Assembly (NCBI GenBank): GCA_964017195.1
Contig: OZ024890.1
Location: 25,165,701-25,229,700, forward strand
Direction of reading: 5' to 3'
Length of the DNA stretch: 64,000 nt
From: Siderastrea radians
Taxonomy: Eukaryota; Cnidaria; Anthozoa; Scleractinia; Rhizangiidae
A model generated the notes under the pieces. That model was not told the DNA's origin. It ran no database searches and saw only the letters and a list, made by a program, of their open reading frames with translations. A program made the translations under genes and the position numbers. Positions 33,994-44,900 of this stretch are shown here, piece after piece (the first letter of the stretch is position 1; every line of letters begins with the position of its first letter).

Positions 33994-35475
33994 TTAACCG
34001 AATTTTTTACTCGATGCTCCGGCCTTTCTCTTTCGTTTCTGGAGAGTTGGGCTTTCAACTGAGTCGTACAAAGTCAAGTTTTTGGAATTAGCTATTAACT
34101 GAGCCACAGAAGAGTCCGGAGAGGACTTTCTCATCATGTCATGAACAAATTTTGGAACATTTAGTTTGTCTTCCACAGGAATGGGAGTAACGTAGTTGTT
34201 ACCATGGTAATTCTCGACGTCGACGTCGTTGCCATGGCCATCCTGGAAAGTTCCATTGGAGGCCTGTCGACTTATGGTCTCCTGCTGGAAGCATCTGACC
34301 ATTATTGGTGTCTGTGAATCGGCAGAAGGAGGCGAATCAAAAACTTCATTAAAGCATTCCTCTTCCATGGAGTGATCACTGCGACTGGATCGTGCCTCAC
34401 CAAGCGGCGTTGGTTCAGTACCATCACTCTCGGTCTTCAAGAACCTCACGCGTGTCTTTTGCGCCGACCCATGATATTCGCCCGTAATCATTCTGCTTCT
34501 TGCTTGGCTTGGATTACAAGTTACTTGCACTTGATCAATTCGCCCTTGAATTACAGGCCACTGGAAAGCAGTCATCATCTGCATTGGGGCTGAAGACGGT
34601 TTTCTGAGCGATGGAGATGCAAAGGACGGAGAAGTCATGGAAGGTGATGGTCTCGGTAATGGCGCCGACTTCGTGGGACATATGATCTTTTTTCTCACGT
34701 TACCGCACTGCAACAATTTCACGTTGTTCATTGCTTTCTTTATCTCCCTGCGGTTGTTTTCCTGCATGTTTGGCGTCGACGATGGATCTCGATGATGCGA
34801 TGCTGAAGCTGGTTGCCATTGTTTCGCTTTCATAAACAGCTTGCACCTTGGTGGAAAACCTCCCACATTTTCATAACCATCCGTCGGGGTAGTTCTTCTT
34901 TTCGCTTCGTCGTCGTGTCGTTTGTCCGATTCTCTGTATGATGTAGTTCTCCTTTTCGCTTCGTAGGCTTGCCGGTTGTTCGATTCTCTGCATGATAGAG
35001 AAGCTTGTGACTTCTTCGCACTTCCTGGGCGACGGATCTGTGGTAGTAAATGGGGATGCTCTCCTTCTTTATCAACCTGCTTGCCATTCATCCCACTCAT
35101 TGAGCTCTGAACAGACTGTGAATTGTGGTTATGATCAGTTTGGCGTTGAATTGCAGGCCACTGGAAAACAGACATCATCTGAACTGGAGCTGAATTTGGT
35201 TGTTTTGGCGATGGAGATGGACGAGGCCTTTGTGGTCCTCGTGATAAAGGCGTCGAGTTTGAGTGACTTAAAATCTTTCTACCTCTGTGAGTACGAAATG
35301 AAGCAGACATTAATTCTTGTGGCTCTTCACTTTTCATCGGAGGTCTCGGAATATACTTCATTGCTGGCTCCTCGAGCTTGGTTTTTAATGGACGCTGTGC
35401 CTTCGCCTTTGGTTTGGCCCCTTGTAATTGGTAAATGGTCTCATCCTCAAGAACCAACAAATCGTCGTGTGACAT
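33994..35475 (-). CDS. uncharacterised basic Ser/Pro-rich protein, tandem family copy A
   Basis: An intronless frame of 493 residues with no domain I recognise. Composition is rich in Ser, Pro, Lys and Arg, which suggests disorder. Visible features: N-terminus DDLLVLEDETIYQLQGAKPK; a motif SAPVQM-SVFQWPAI (about 97-110) recurring as SAPMQM-TAFQWPVI (about 297-310), each after a PSPS/SPS tract, an internal duplication; the block KTRVRFLKTESDG...PLGEARSSR; and a conserved C-terminus VPKFVHDM-RKSSPDS-VAQLIANSKNLTLYDSVESPTLQ ending KKFG. The last is the best-conserved part of the family. No signal peptide or membrane segment, so probably intracellular. It is the last of three same-strand copies. 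A frame this long, conserved in two paralogues, supports a real gene. Confidence 0.85.
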   Translation of the reverse strand: MSHDDLLVLEDETIYQLQGAKPKAKAQRPLKTKLEEPAMKYIPRPPMKSEEPQELMSASFRTHRGRKILSHSNSTPLSRGPQRPRPSPSPKQPNSAPVQMMSVFQWPAIQRQTDHNHNSQSVQSSMSGMNGKQVDKEGEHPHLLPQIRRPGSAKKSQASLSCRESNNRQAYEAKRRTTSYRESDKRHDDEAKRRTTPTDGYENVGGFPPRCKLFMKAKQWQPASASHHRDPSSTPNMQENNRREIKKAMNNVKLLQCGNVRKKIICPTKSAPLPRPSPSMTSPSFASPSLRKPSSAPMQMMTAFQWPVIQGRIDQVQVTCNPSQARSRMITGEYHGSAQKTRVRFLKTESDGTEPTPLGEARSSRSDHSMEEECFNEVFDSPPSADSQTPIMVRCFQQETISRQASNGTFQDGHGNDVDVENYHGNNYVTPIPVEDKLNVPKFVHDMMRKSSPDSSVAQLIANSKNLTLYDSVESPTLQKRKRKAGASSKKFG

Positions 35476-35489
35476 GTTCGCGATAGGAT

Positions 35490-35790
35490 GGTTGCTCTGC
35501 TTTATTATCTATACATTGATCAAGCTGTAAATAGCTGGATATTTAACGTTTTCTCTATGAAGCAGTTGTTCAACAAATGCCATTACCAGCCAATAGCAAT
35601 ATAAAGCCTATTATGTTAAAGAAGCGCCGTTGGCCAATCATGTTTCAGCTTTGCCAGGGGCGTGCCCAGTCGGAAGAATCTCACGACTGGTTTCGAGATT
35701 TGATTGGGGCGGTGCTAAGGCTAAAAGAATCTGACAAGCCACTCTAAAAGGTCGTCGACCAATCAGAGGAGCAAAACACTGGTTGAGCTT
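35490..35790 (-). promoter_or_regulatory. conserved CCAAT-rich promoter block of copy A
   Basis: The block upstream of the ATG aligns with those at 39190-39470 and 46120-46410. In plus-strand order it has GATCAAGCTGTAA (35518-35530), GCCAATAGC, GGCCAATCATG, TTTGATTGGGGCGG and GACCAATCAGAGG. Four CCAAT boxes in a fixed order and orientation suggest NF-Y-type control. Confidence 0.65.
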
Positions 35791-35904
35791 CTTCGCACTA
35801 AAATTATCAAGCTGTTAATGACCGAACTTAAAAGGCGTTTTCAATTAAAACAACGGAAAGGAATTCCCTTTAGAAATTCAATATTCCTTCATCATTACAA
35901 GCAA

Positions 35905-36105
35905 ATCGCAATATAAAAGTCAGGATGTCAAAAAGCACCGTTAGCCAATCGGTTTCAGTTTCGCTAAAGGCGTTTCTAGTCGGAAGAAACTTGGGCGGCT
36001 ATTCAACTAGTGGCTTCGAGTTTTGGTTGGGGCGGTGCTAATGCTCAAAGAATACGATCAGCCACACCCAAAAGTCCTCGACCAATCAGAGGCAATGCCT
36101 ATTCA
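35905..36105 (-). promoter_or_regulatory. orphan copy of the CCAAT promoter block
   Basis: It repeats the block just downstream: ATCGCAATATAAAAG, TAGCCAATCGG, TTTTGGTTGGGGCGG, GACCAATCAGAGGC, in the same order and spacing as 35590-35790. No family gene follows it, so it is a tandem duplication of the control region or the remnant of a lost copy. Confidence 0.65.
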
Positions 36106-36189
36106 GCACGGCGCAACATTTCAGATACCCGCTTCAAATTTTCATTGCCGCGAATTACCATCTAACTAAACCACGATCTGTTCTCATCT

Positions 36190-36240
36190 GGCCTCGTAGC
36201 TCAGCCGGTGGAACATCGGTAATCAAACTGCCGGAGCCAG
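36190..36240 (+). repeat. truncated tRNA-like SINE head
   Basis: GGCCTCGTAGCTCAGCCGGT and the following bases look like the D-arm half of a tRNA (A box), but no B box follows. Confidence 0.5.
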
Positions 36241-36359
36241 TGAATTTACTTTACTTCGTGTGTTTCAGTTTTCACACTAGGACAATTCTCAGTAGGAAAG
36301 TTATGGGCTCACTTCGGCGCTTACACTGCAGAGCTAATTCTGTTATTTCCCAGTTGTAG

Positions 36360-36807
36360 CACAGGTAACCAAAGCGTAATATGAGAGTTTGTATGGAGCT
36401 GAAATTCGATCGAAAATAATCGGCGGTTTTCCGCCGAAAATACATTAAAATCGAAATAAAGTTTAAAAACCTTACCTGTTGTGTGTTTGCTGTATTTTTA
36501 TCGCTTTTCCGAGCTTCCGGAGGCCGTTTTGGGCGATTTTCTGCTTAACGGTCGATGTGACGGCATGTCACGTACTAAAGAGAGCTTTTAGTACGTGACA
36601 TGCCGTCGCGTCGACCGTTAAGCAGAAAATCGCCCAAAACGGCCTCCGGAAGCTCGGAAAAGCGATAAAAACACAGACAACACACAACAGGTAAGGTTTT
36701 TTAAACTTTATTTCGATTTCAGTGTATTTTCGGCGGAAAACTGCCGATTATTTTCGATCGAATTTCAGCTCCATACAAACTCTCATATTACGCTTTGGTT
36801 ACCTGTG
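36360..36807. mobile_element. 448-bp near-perfect palindrome (foldback element)
   Basis: The left arm 36360-36579 and right arm 36587-36807 are almost exact inverse copies around a 7-bp loop. Ends are CACAGGTAACCAAAGCGTAA and the inverse. Flanks GTTGTAG and GTTGCAG may be a 7-bp target duplication with one change. No coding capacity. Transcription would give a hairpin RNA of about 220 bp. Confidence 0.88.
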
Positions 36808-37663
36808 GTTGCAGTGCCTAATAAATCGCTTGCATGCTTCTTCCACATGTAACTAGAAATGCTAACTAATATTCTTGCGAAATAAATTAGCATTGATTGC
36901 TCAAAGGTAATATTTGTAATTAGCTTACGTATCAATAAAATATTTTGTGAATGTAAGCTGCACAACATATATTTTGGACTTAAATGACGTCCAATGATTA
37001 CATACATACTTTTTGATAACTAGCTAAAAATGTTCTTCATTTTCAATTTAATAAAAGGTAAAACATTCCTTCTAGTGGACTATTCTTTTTCATGTTTCAT
37101 ATAGTCAATTATAATTATTAACCACATTTACACACACTAGTATTTTAACTGGTTGGGAAATTAATGTTTGGTAATAAAGTAGACACTGTCGCTTGAAATG
37201 CTAAAAAGAAGATGCCCAAGATATAATAATAAATTCAGGGCAAAAGAATTTCCTGACATTTAATAACAAAGGTACACGACTTCTAGCAATTGAGTCAATT
37301 ATGCTCTTACATTCAAATTTACTGGAAGCTTAAGACATTCATCTTTCTTTTTCTGTGAACCATTCCCTTCCCTAAGTTACAAGCTAAATTCATTTCATGT
37401 TTACCTCACTTACGAACAAAATTATTTAAACTGGTTGAGAAATTAATCGATGAGACTTTGCGAACATTGCGAAATAGAATTAAGTTATGCAAGGCACACC
37501 GTTGACTGTTGTCGATCACTTCGGCTTCATGTGTTTTTCATTTTAAAGTGAGCATTGAAATATGCTAATTCAAATTGTGGTTACCAGTTTTCGCAAATAT
37601 TAAAAACATTTTTCATCCTTGATAAAAAAGATGAAAAACGTTTCTGTCAAAGCTGATGCCACC
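36808..37663. other. AT-rich stretch downstream of copy B
   Basis: No gene. It contains AT-rich phrases related to those at 39840-40600 and 44450-44800, for example a GACGTCCAATGATTACATAC phrase (near 36985). Confidence 0.45.
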
Positions 37664-39169
37664 TCAACCGAATTTTTTGCCCAATGCTCGAGCCTTTTTC
37701 TTTCGTTCCTGTAGTGTTGGACTTTCAAGTGAGTCAAACAAAGTTAAATTTTTAGAATTAGCAATTAACAGAGCTACAAAAGAGTCGGGAGATGACCTTT
37801 GCTTCATATCGTGTACATATTTTGGAACATTTGGTTTTTCTTTGACAAAACTGGAACTAACATCAGTTGCGCCATGTTGATCCTCGACATCTGCAGTTCC
37901 ATTTATAGGCTGTCGATTTATGGTCTCGTGCTGGAGGTGTTTGACCATTATTGGTGTCTGTGAATCGGCACGAGGCAAATCAAACACTTCTTCAAAGCAT
38001 TCCTCTTCCACACACTGGTCTTTGCGACTGGATCGTGCCTCACCAAGCGGCGTTGGTTCAGCACCATCACTCTCGGTCTTCAAGAACCTCACGCGTGTCT
38101 TTTGCGCTGGGCCATGATTTTTGTGCCTAATTATTCTGCTTCTTGCGTGGCTTGGATTACAAGTTCTCTGCACTTGGTCAATCCGCTCTTGAATTACAGG
38201 CCACTGGAAAGCAGGCGTCATCTGCACTGGGGCTGAAGACGGTTTTCTGGGCGATGGAGATGCAAAGGACGGAGACGTCTTGGAAGGTGATCGTCTAGGT
38301 GAAGGCGCCGACTTCGTGGAACATACAATCGTTTTACTCACGTTACCGTACAGCAAAATTCTCTCGTAGTTCATTGCTTTCTTCATCTCCCTGTCGTTGT
38401 TTTCCTGTTTGTTTGGCGTCTTTGCATCTCTCTGTTGCGATGCTGAAGCTAGTTGAGATTGACTCGTTTTCATGACCAGCATGCGCCCTGGTGGCAAACC
38501 TCCCGCATTTTTGAACCCCCCTGGCAGGGTAGTTCTGCTTCCCACTTCATCTTGGTGTTGTTTATCCGATTCTCTGTATAACGTAGTTCTCCTTTTCTCT
38601 TCGTAGTCTTGCCGTTTGTCCAATTCTCTGTATAACGTAGTTCTCCTTTTCTCTTCGTAGTCTTGCCGTTTGTCCAATTCTCTGTATGGTTGAGAAGACT
38701 GTGACTTCCTTGCACTTCCTGGGCTTCCTGGGCGACGTATTTGTGGCAGTGAGTAGGGATGGTCTCCTTCTTTATAAACTTGCTTGCCATTCATCTGACT
38801 CAATAAGCTCTGAACAGATTGCGAATTGTGGTTATGGTCGGTTTTTTCTTGAATTGCAGGCCACTGGAAAACAGACAGCATTTGAACTGGAGCTGAATTC
38901 GGTTTTCTGGACAATGGAGATGCACGGGACGCTGATGGTCTTAGTAAAGGCGCCGAGCTTGTGTGACTTACATTCGTTCTGCCTCGGTACGTACCAACAG
39001 AAGCTGACATCGATTCTTGAGGTTCTTGACTTTTCATTGGATGCCTCGGGATGTCCTTCATAACGGACGTCTCGGTTCTTAATCCACGTTCTACCTTCGC
39101 CTTCGGTTTGGCCCCTTGTAGTTGGTAAATTCTCTCGTCCGAGAGGACTAACGAATCTTCTTCTGACAT
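37664..39169 (-). CDS. uncharacterised basic Ser/Pro-rich protein, tandem family copy B
   Basis: Paralogue of copy A; intronless; 501 residues from ATG 39169. The frame is open further up to 39268, but 39169 aligns with the start of copy A (MSEEDSLVLSDE against MSHDDLLVLEDE) and the conserved CGCGAACATG context, so I prefer it. Same layout: N-terminal YQLQGAKPK, the twofold SAPVQM...FQWP-I motif, the KTRVRFLKTESDG block and the C-terminal SSPDSFVALLIANSKNLTLF segment ending KKFG. Distinct feature: an 18-residue unit YRELDKRQDYEEKRRTTL is repeated almost exactly, with a third degenerate copy, a 54-bp tandem duplication at about 38560-38690. No recognised domain or targeting signal; function unknown. 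Confidence 0.85.
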   Translation of the reverse strand: MSEEDSLVLSDERIYQLQGAKPKAKVERGLRTETSVMKDIPRHPMKSQEPQESMSASVGTYRGRTNVSHTSSAPLLRPSASRASPLSRKPNSAPVQMLSVFQWPAIQEKTDHNHNSQSVQSLLSQMNGKQVYKEGDHPYSLPQIRRPGSPGSARKSQSSQPYRELDKRQDYEEKRRTTLYRELDKRQDYEEKRRTTLYRESDKQHQDEVGSRTTLPGGFKNAGGLPPGRMLVMKTSQSQLASASQQRDAKTPNKQENNDREMKKAMNYERILLYGNVSKTIVCSTKSAPSPRRSPSKTSPSFASPSPRKPSSAPVQMTPAFQWPVIQERIDQVQRTCNPSHARSRIIRHKNHGPAQKTRVRFLKTESDGAEPTPLGEARSSRKDQCVEEECFEEVFDLPRADSQTPIMVKHLQHETINRQPINGTADVEDQHGATDVSSSFVKEKPNVPKYVHDMKQRSSPDSFVALLIANSKNLTLFDSLESPTLQERKKKARALGKKFG

Positions 39170-39189
39170 GTTCGCGATAAGGTGGTTGC

Positions 39190-39470
39190 CCTGCTTTGCC
39201 ATTGCAATGATCAAGCTGTAAAATGGTTGAATATGAAACGTGCTTTCTAATAAGAAATCCTCTATCAAATGCTAGTGAATATTACAGGCCAATCGAAATG
39301 TAACGCCCATTGTGTCAGAAAAGAACCATTGTCCAATCACGCCCTTTTCAAAGGGCGTGCCCAGTCGGAAGAACTAACGAGTGGTTTAGTTTTTTGATTG
39401 GAGCGGTGCAAATGTTAAAAAAACCTGAGAAGTCACGCCCAGAGGTCTTTGACCAATCAGCCAAAGGTCC
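39190..39470 (-). promoter_or_regulatory. conserved CCAAT-rich promoter block of copy B
   Basis: Contains ATGATCAAGCTGTAA (39207-39221), GGCCAATCGAAATG, TGTCCAATCACG, TTTGATTGGAGCGG and GACCAATCAG, in the same order as copies A and C. Confidence 0.65.
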
Positions 39471-39839
39471 TTGACCAAAGTATAGAAGGTTCGCTATTGT
39501 ACGAAGAAAGGTGTCTAATTCATCAAGTTTCAGATCAGTTAAATACCTCAAACTCAAAAGCCCTTTAATGTCTCTGCAATGTTTAATATACTAGCAAAAA
39601 TTAATAAACGAGAGTTCTGAAAAATAGTTCATTGAACTGTTTAATGGGTGGGTTGCTTATTGGTAGATTGGTGATATAACACGACCTTGCTAGCGGCCAT
39701 AAATTCAATTCGGGACCAGATCAAAGACACGCCTTCAATCAGGTTTATTTCTGGTACTTTCACGATTATCGAGAGGTGTCTTCTTTTATAAATGGAAGGT
39801 AGACATTGCTTAATTGGGTGGACGCTTTGCCAGTTATGG

Positions 39840-40610
39840 CAATAATTATTAAATCACAAATAATACATTCAATATCAAGTGAAATTCTAGTTAAAGGAAT
39901 ATAAAGTAGTCAAATGTTAGTTATTGCTTGTTGCTAAGAGGCCAATTAGGTTCTTGCGGAGTAAATTAGCTTTAATTATTAACGTGGAATTTTGTAATTA
40001 ATACATTTACAAGAAAAACATTATTTGCTTATCTACTGAATAACGTAAAATGTTTAAAAGAAATTGGACAAGTTATTAAATCCAGTTATAGATTCAATTA
40101 GAACTTGGTGACGTTGGTCAATTAAGTGCATGTTTTTTGAGAATAAGCCCATTAAATTAAATGATTATTTTACTGAAAGGTCAATTAATTCAAGGGTGAA
40201 ATTGAAATTTAATGACGTCAATTAATTAACGTGCATCATGTTCCTTTTGTCCATTAATTTCTTTATTAATTGAATGAAGGCTTAAACCACAATTAATTCA
40301 AAAGAAAAGTTATAATTTTTATTACGTCAATCAATTAGGGTGCATACTTTTTGATGATTAGTTTATTGCGTTCTTAATTAGCAATTTAATTTATTGAAGC
40401 CTAAAACATTTAATTCATGGTAAAATTGGAATTTTATGACGACAACTAATTAAGGCCTATGCCTCATCGTAATCAGTCCACTTTGTTCTAATTATTTCAA
40501 TAATTAAGAGTTTGTAATAATTACCAGTTTGTAAATTAACATTTACACACTGGTTGGGAAACTAAATAACAGTTGCAATATTATTTGGTAATTGGGTAAA
40601 CAACGTGAAT
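39840..40610. repeat. diverged AT-rich tandem repeat with CRE-like words
   Basis: Units of roughly 90-120 bp recur with a core like TGACGTCAATTAATTAACGTG, then TTTTGTCCATTAATTT and GGCTTAAAACATTTAATTCA. Similar units occur at 46480-46740, so the repeat flanks both copy B and copy C upstream. Confidence 0.55.
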
Positions 40611-40624
40611 AGGAGTGTTGTTAG

Positions 40625-41150
40625 CCCGACCTGGGCAATCGATAAAAATCCATATCGGAAAACCGTTCGATGAATCGATAAATGTCGCTATCAATCACGT
40701 AAACGTTATCGATTGTATCAATCAATCGATAAAAATCGATACTCACAACTCTTCTGGTAATCACTGCTATCGATTTTATCGATTTTATCGATGGATGGCG
40801 AGGAGCAAAAACAAGCCAACAAAGGGAACTTCCGGTTGACGTTCGTGACTCACGAACGTCTGTGCTTAGGTTCCATATTTTCTATTTTAGCGTTGTTTTA
40901 TAAGCCTAGAAAAGATTTAGAAGCTTTGTCGTTTAGTAATAAAATTGACAAAACTGGTTACAGAGGTTGTCGTTATTATTAAAGCTCACATATTTCGATA
41001 CAAATGTTACCGATAAAATCGATAATTTTCGATAAAATCGATGAAACTGACTGAAAAATCGATAAATATCGATTTCTCACAACAAATCCGTTTATCGATT
41101 TCCGATACAATCAACTAATTTGATCGATTTTATCGATTGCCCAGGATGGG
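40625..41150. mobile_element. 526-bp ATCGAT-rich foldback MITE
   Basis: Ends CCCGACCTGGGCAATCGATA and the inverse of TATCGATTGCCCAGGATGGG are flanked by TGTTAG on both sides (40619-40624, 41151-41156), a 6-bp target duplication. The interior carries many ATCGAT/TATCGAT words in both orientations and no gene. Confidence 0.8.
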
Positions 41151-41276
41151 TGTTAGATATAGTTAATGCAAAGATGAAAGTGGACTGTTGTGAGTTGCAA
41201 CAATTAAGAAAATGCTTTTGGATAAACATTTTAACTGCCTAGAAAATTAAATCAACCATACTATATATATATATAT

Positions 41277-41466
41277 ACACCCGTTTTCAAAAACATTGCT
41301 ACTTGAAAAATATATATACATATATACATCTTTTGTCTTCACAACGCGAAAACAAAAGAATAAATTTGAAAACAAAAGGTAAATATATATGTATATATAT
41401 TTTTCAAGTTGCAATGTTTTTGAAAACGGGTGTATATATATATACACCCGTTTTCAAAAACATTGC
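41277..41466. repeat. hairpin with three copies of ACACCCGTTTTCAAAAACAT
   Basis: Arm 41277-41330 pairs with 41390-41433, including (TA)n runs. A third copy in the first orientation (41444-41466) abuts the LINE directly. Confidence 0.75.
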
Positions 41467-41467
41467 A

Positions 41468-44370
41468 CACGGTGGCTGCAGCCTGGAATGTTAGAACGAT
41501 GCACGAACAAGGAAAGACATCCATGGTCGCAATGGAGATGAAGAGGTATAACATCAGCCTACTCGGGATTGCAGCGACAAGATGGGGCATGCACTCCGGG
41601 CATGCACACGATAGGGCGCCACACACGGAGGGAGTAGGACTCATGCTTTCCAGGCAGAGAGAGCTCTCATCAGCTGGGAGCCTATTAGCTCTAGGTTAAT
41701 AACAGCAACATTTGGAACAAAACAGAAAAGGATACTCACCAGATTTTTATCATGTGCTATGCACCTACTAACGATCTAACGATCGAGAATGTAAAAGGTC
41801 AGGTTTATGAAAGGCTCAAAAAAGTGCTTGGCATCAACCGACCACAAAGAGAATTGATCGTCTTAATGGGAGACGTGAATGCTAAGATTGGAAGCTGTAA
41901 CATCGGCCACACAAGGTTTAGGTGACATGAACAATAACGGGGAGAGATTAGCAGATATTTGTGCAGAACATGAGCTCGTAATTGGAGGATCCGTTTTTCC
42001 ACACAAAAGAGTGCATGAAGCCACTTGGGTCTCGCCTAACTACGCAGCTGAGAACCAGATAGACCACCTCTGCATATCAAGAAAGTTCAGGAGGACACTA
42101 TTAGATGTTAGAATGATGAGGGGCGCGGATGCCAGCTCAGACCACCATCTCCTAGTTGGTAAATTGCAGCTCAAACTAAGGAGATCAGTTAGACCAGTGG
42201 CAAACAGAAAGAAATATGACATCAACCTGAAAGATCCCTGTATAGCCCAGCAATTTTCCATCATAATCAGGAGTAAATACCAAGTTCTCCAAGATATGCA
42301 AGAGCCTTAAGACTCATTAGACGACAGCTGGGAAAAACTAAAGAGGGTGTGGACGAAAACAAGTGAAGAAGTCTTTGGTTGGAAGAAGCAACAAAACAAA
42401 GCATGGATATCTAATCATACTATCACTAAGATCATCAAGAAACGATCAAAGAAGGGGAACCTGAACAGAGCACGCACAAGATTGTAAAAAACGAGAGCGT
42501 ATGCTGAGTACACAGAAGCAACTAGGGAAGTCAAGAGAAGCGTGAGAAAGGATAAGAGAAAGTACAATGATGACCTAGCGAAAGAGGCAGAGACTGCAGC
42601 TAGCCACTACAATATGAAGAAACTCTACGACACCACAAGGCAAATGTCGAGTAGGTTTAAGGCAACTAACCATCAAATTAGGGATCTAAACGGTAACGTA
42701 CCTACAACAACTGAGGAGCAGAGTAAAAGATGAGTAGAGCACTTTCAATAGCTTCGTAATAGACCTCCGCCAATCAGCCCTCCAATACTGCCACCATCGA
42801 CCCAAGAGATAGACATATGCAGTGAGCCATCGACAAAAGCTGAAATTGAGAAAGCGATTGAATCCCTAAAGAACAACAAATCAGCAGGCCCAGATAACAT
42901 CCCCGAAGAGTTATTGAAAGCTGATATTTACACTGCAGAGTATATGCCACATGGCCTCCGAAAAAAGATCTGGGAACAGGGATGTATACCATCTGAGTGG
43001 TCGGAGGGAATCCTGGTCACAATACCTAAGAAAGGCGACCTACGCTTGTGTAAGAACTATAGAGGAATCATGCTTCTGCCAACAGCTGGGAAAGTACTGA
43101 ATCGTATTATTCTTGATCGTATGAGAGATCCCTTAGACGAGCGGTTGCGTGAGAATCAGGCAGCTTTCAGACCATCAAGGTCATACTCAGATCAAATAGC
43201 TACTCTTCGTATACTTGTGGAGCAATCGCTCGAATGGAGGTCACCACTATACATCAATTTCGTAGATTACGAGAAGGCAATCGACAGCCTGGATAGAAAT
43301 GTCTTGTGGGACCTGATGGGCAACTACGGAATTCTGAGAAAGAATAGATCACTAGTGAGGAATACATACGACGGCACGAGTTGTCGTATTCTTCATGATG
43401 GGAGTTTTACAGACAAGTTTAGCATTAAAACGGGAGTCAGACAGGGCTGTTTTCTATCAACGTTCCTTTTCCTTCTCGCCATTGATTGGGTAATGAAAGG
43501 GCCAACAACTGACTCGAGGAACGGAATACAGTGGACCCTTGTGGACCAACTCGAAGACCTAGACTTTGCCGATGATTTGGCACTTTTGGCTCATATCACT
43601 CTCAGATGCAAGAGAAAACCACAAATCTCGAAGCCGTCTCCTCTAAATTAGGACTTAACATCAACACAGAAAAGACTAAGATCATGAGAACGAATAACAA
43701 ATCAATGGAGCGAATCACTATCAATGACCACGACGTAGAAGAGGTAACATCATTCACGTACTTAGGCAGTGTCATCAACATCACAGAAGGAACGGACGAT
43801 CGAGGACGAACTGTCAAGGATAGGGAAAGCACGTCTTAGGGAACATCTGGAGATCCAGGGAGATAACAGCAGCCACAAAAATGTTATTATGAGAATATTT
43901 AATTCCAACGTAACGTCTGTATTGCTCTATGGTTGTGAAACCTGGAGAATGACTGAAAAGACCGTGTCAAAGTTACAGACTTTCATAAATAGATGTCTGC
44001 GCAGAATCCTCCGTATCTACTGGCCTTCTACAATTAGTAACTTCAATCTGTGGAAGGCCACAGGACAAGAACCTGTGAAACAACAGATCATGAGCAAGAA
44101 ATGGACATGGATAGGCCACACACTTAGAAGACCAATGGACTGCATTGCCCGGCAAGCTCTCTGGTGGAACCCATAGGGAAGCAGACGGAGAGGGAGACCA
44201 CGTAACAGCTGGCGGAGGGATACGGAGCGCACTATACAGTTGTAGAACTACATCTGGAAGCAGATGGAACGCCTGGCCAGGGACAGGGGGGATTGGAGGA
44301 GTTTTGTCAGTGGCCTATGCTCCGAAATGGAGTAGAAAGGTTTCAGATCAGACCAGGCAATATTTTTGAT
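41468..44370 (+). pseudogene. decayed non-LTR retrotransposon (LINE, probably RTE-like)
   Basis: Fragments in several frames follow LINE order. An endonuclease start (WNVRTMHEQGKTSMVAMEMK, 41480) and later EN pieces (LMGDVNAKIG, 41879-42310, SDHHLLVGK). A reverse transcriptase (42840-43600) with IPKKGDLRLCKNYRGIMLLP, NQAAFRPSRS, GVRQGCFLSTFLFLLAID and FADDLALL, so the catalytic FADD is present. A C-terminal part (43610-44350) with KLGLNINTEKTKIM, TYLGSVI, LLYGCETWRMTEK and WIGHTLRRPMDCIARQALWW, then GSRRRGRPRNSWRRD after a stop. Frameshifts and stops (for example at 41698 and 44174) make it inactive. It separates copies B and C of the tandem family. The clade is from overall resemblance only. 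Confidence 0.85.
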
Positions 44371-44900
44371 GTCAAATAACCACTGTGAATTGTAATATTC
44401 AAAAAGAAGTTGCGTAATCTATATGTTGTGGTATAATCTAAGACAGAGGAAAATAAAAATTAAACTGGTTTGAAAATTTTCAAAGCAAAGAAAAATTTGA
44501 ACCACAACATAATTTATTCAGGTTAAACAACTCGAAATTCTGTAACGTCCAATAACAAAGTTACATTCCTTTTCATAGTTAGCACATTCTGTTCCTAATT
44601 TTAAATTCACTGGAAGCTGAAACAATCCTTCTTTTTCTATAAACATTTCCCCTCTTTTAGTTTATATTCACTTTTTCTAACCAACCATTCAACTACATTA
44701 TTTACAAACAAATTTATATTTATACTAGTTGAGAAAATAAGCAGTGCAGTAGTGTCTGCTGTGCAAATCACAAAAGATAAGGGCTAAAAATGGGCTAAAA
44801 GATATATATTAAACTCGACTTTCGGTTACAAATATTGGAAATACTAAAAATAACTTTTTTTCAGGAAAACTAGAAACCCGTGATGCTCAAGTCTGCTTCC
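44371..44900. other. AT-rich stretch downstream of copy C
   Basis: No gene. Phrases such as TGTAACGTCCAATAACAAAG and TTTAAATTCACTGGAAGCT resemble the stretch at 37240-37350 downstream of copy B, so the duplicated unit includes this flank. Confidence 0.45.

Noticed and set aside
34992..35486. 164-codon plus-strand frame
   Set aside because: Antisense to copy A of the tandem family. Similar antisense frames at 38686-39063 and 45067-45666 are explained the same way.
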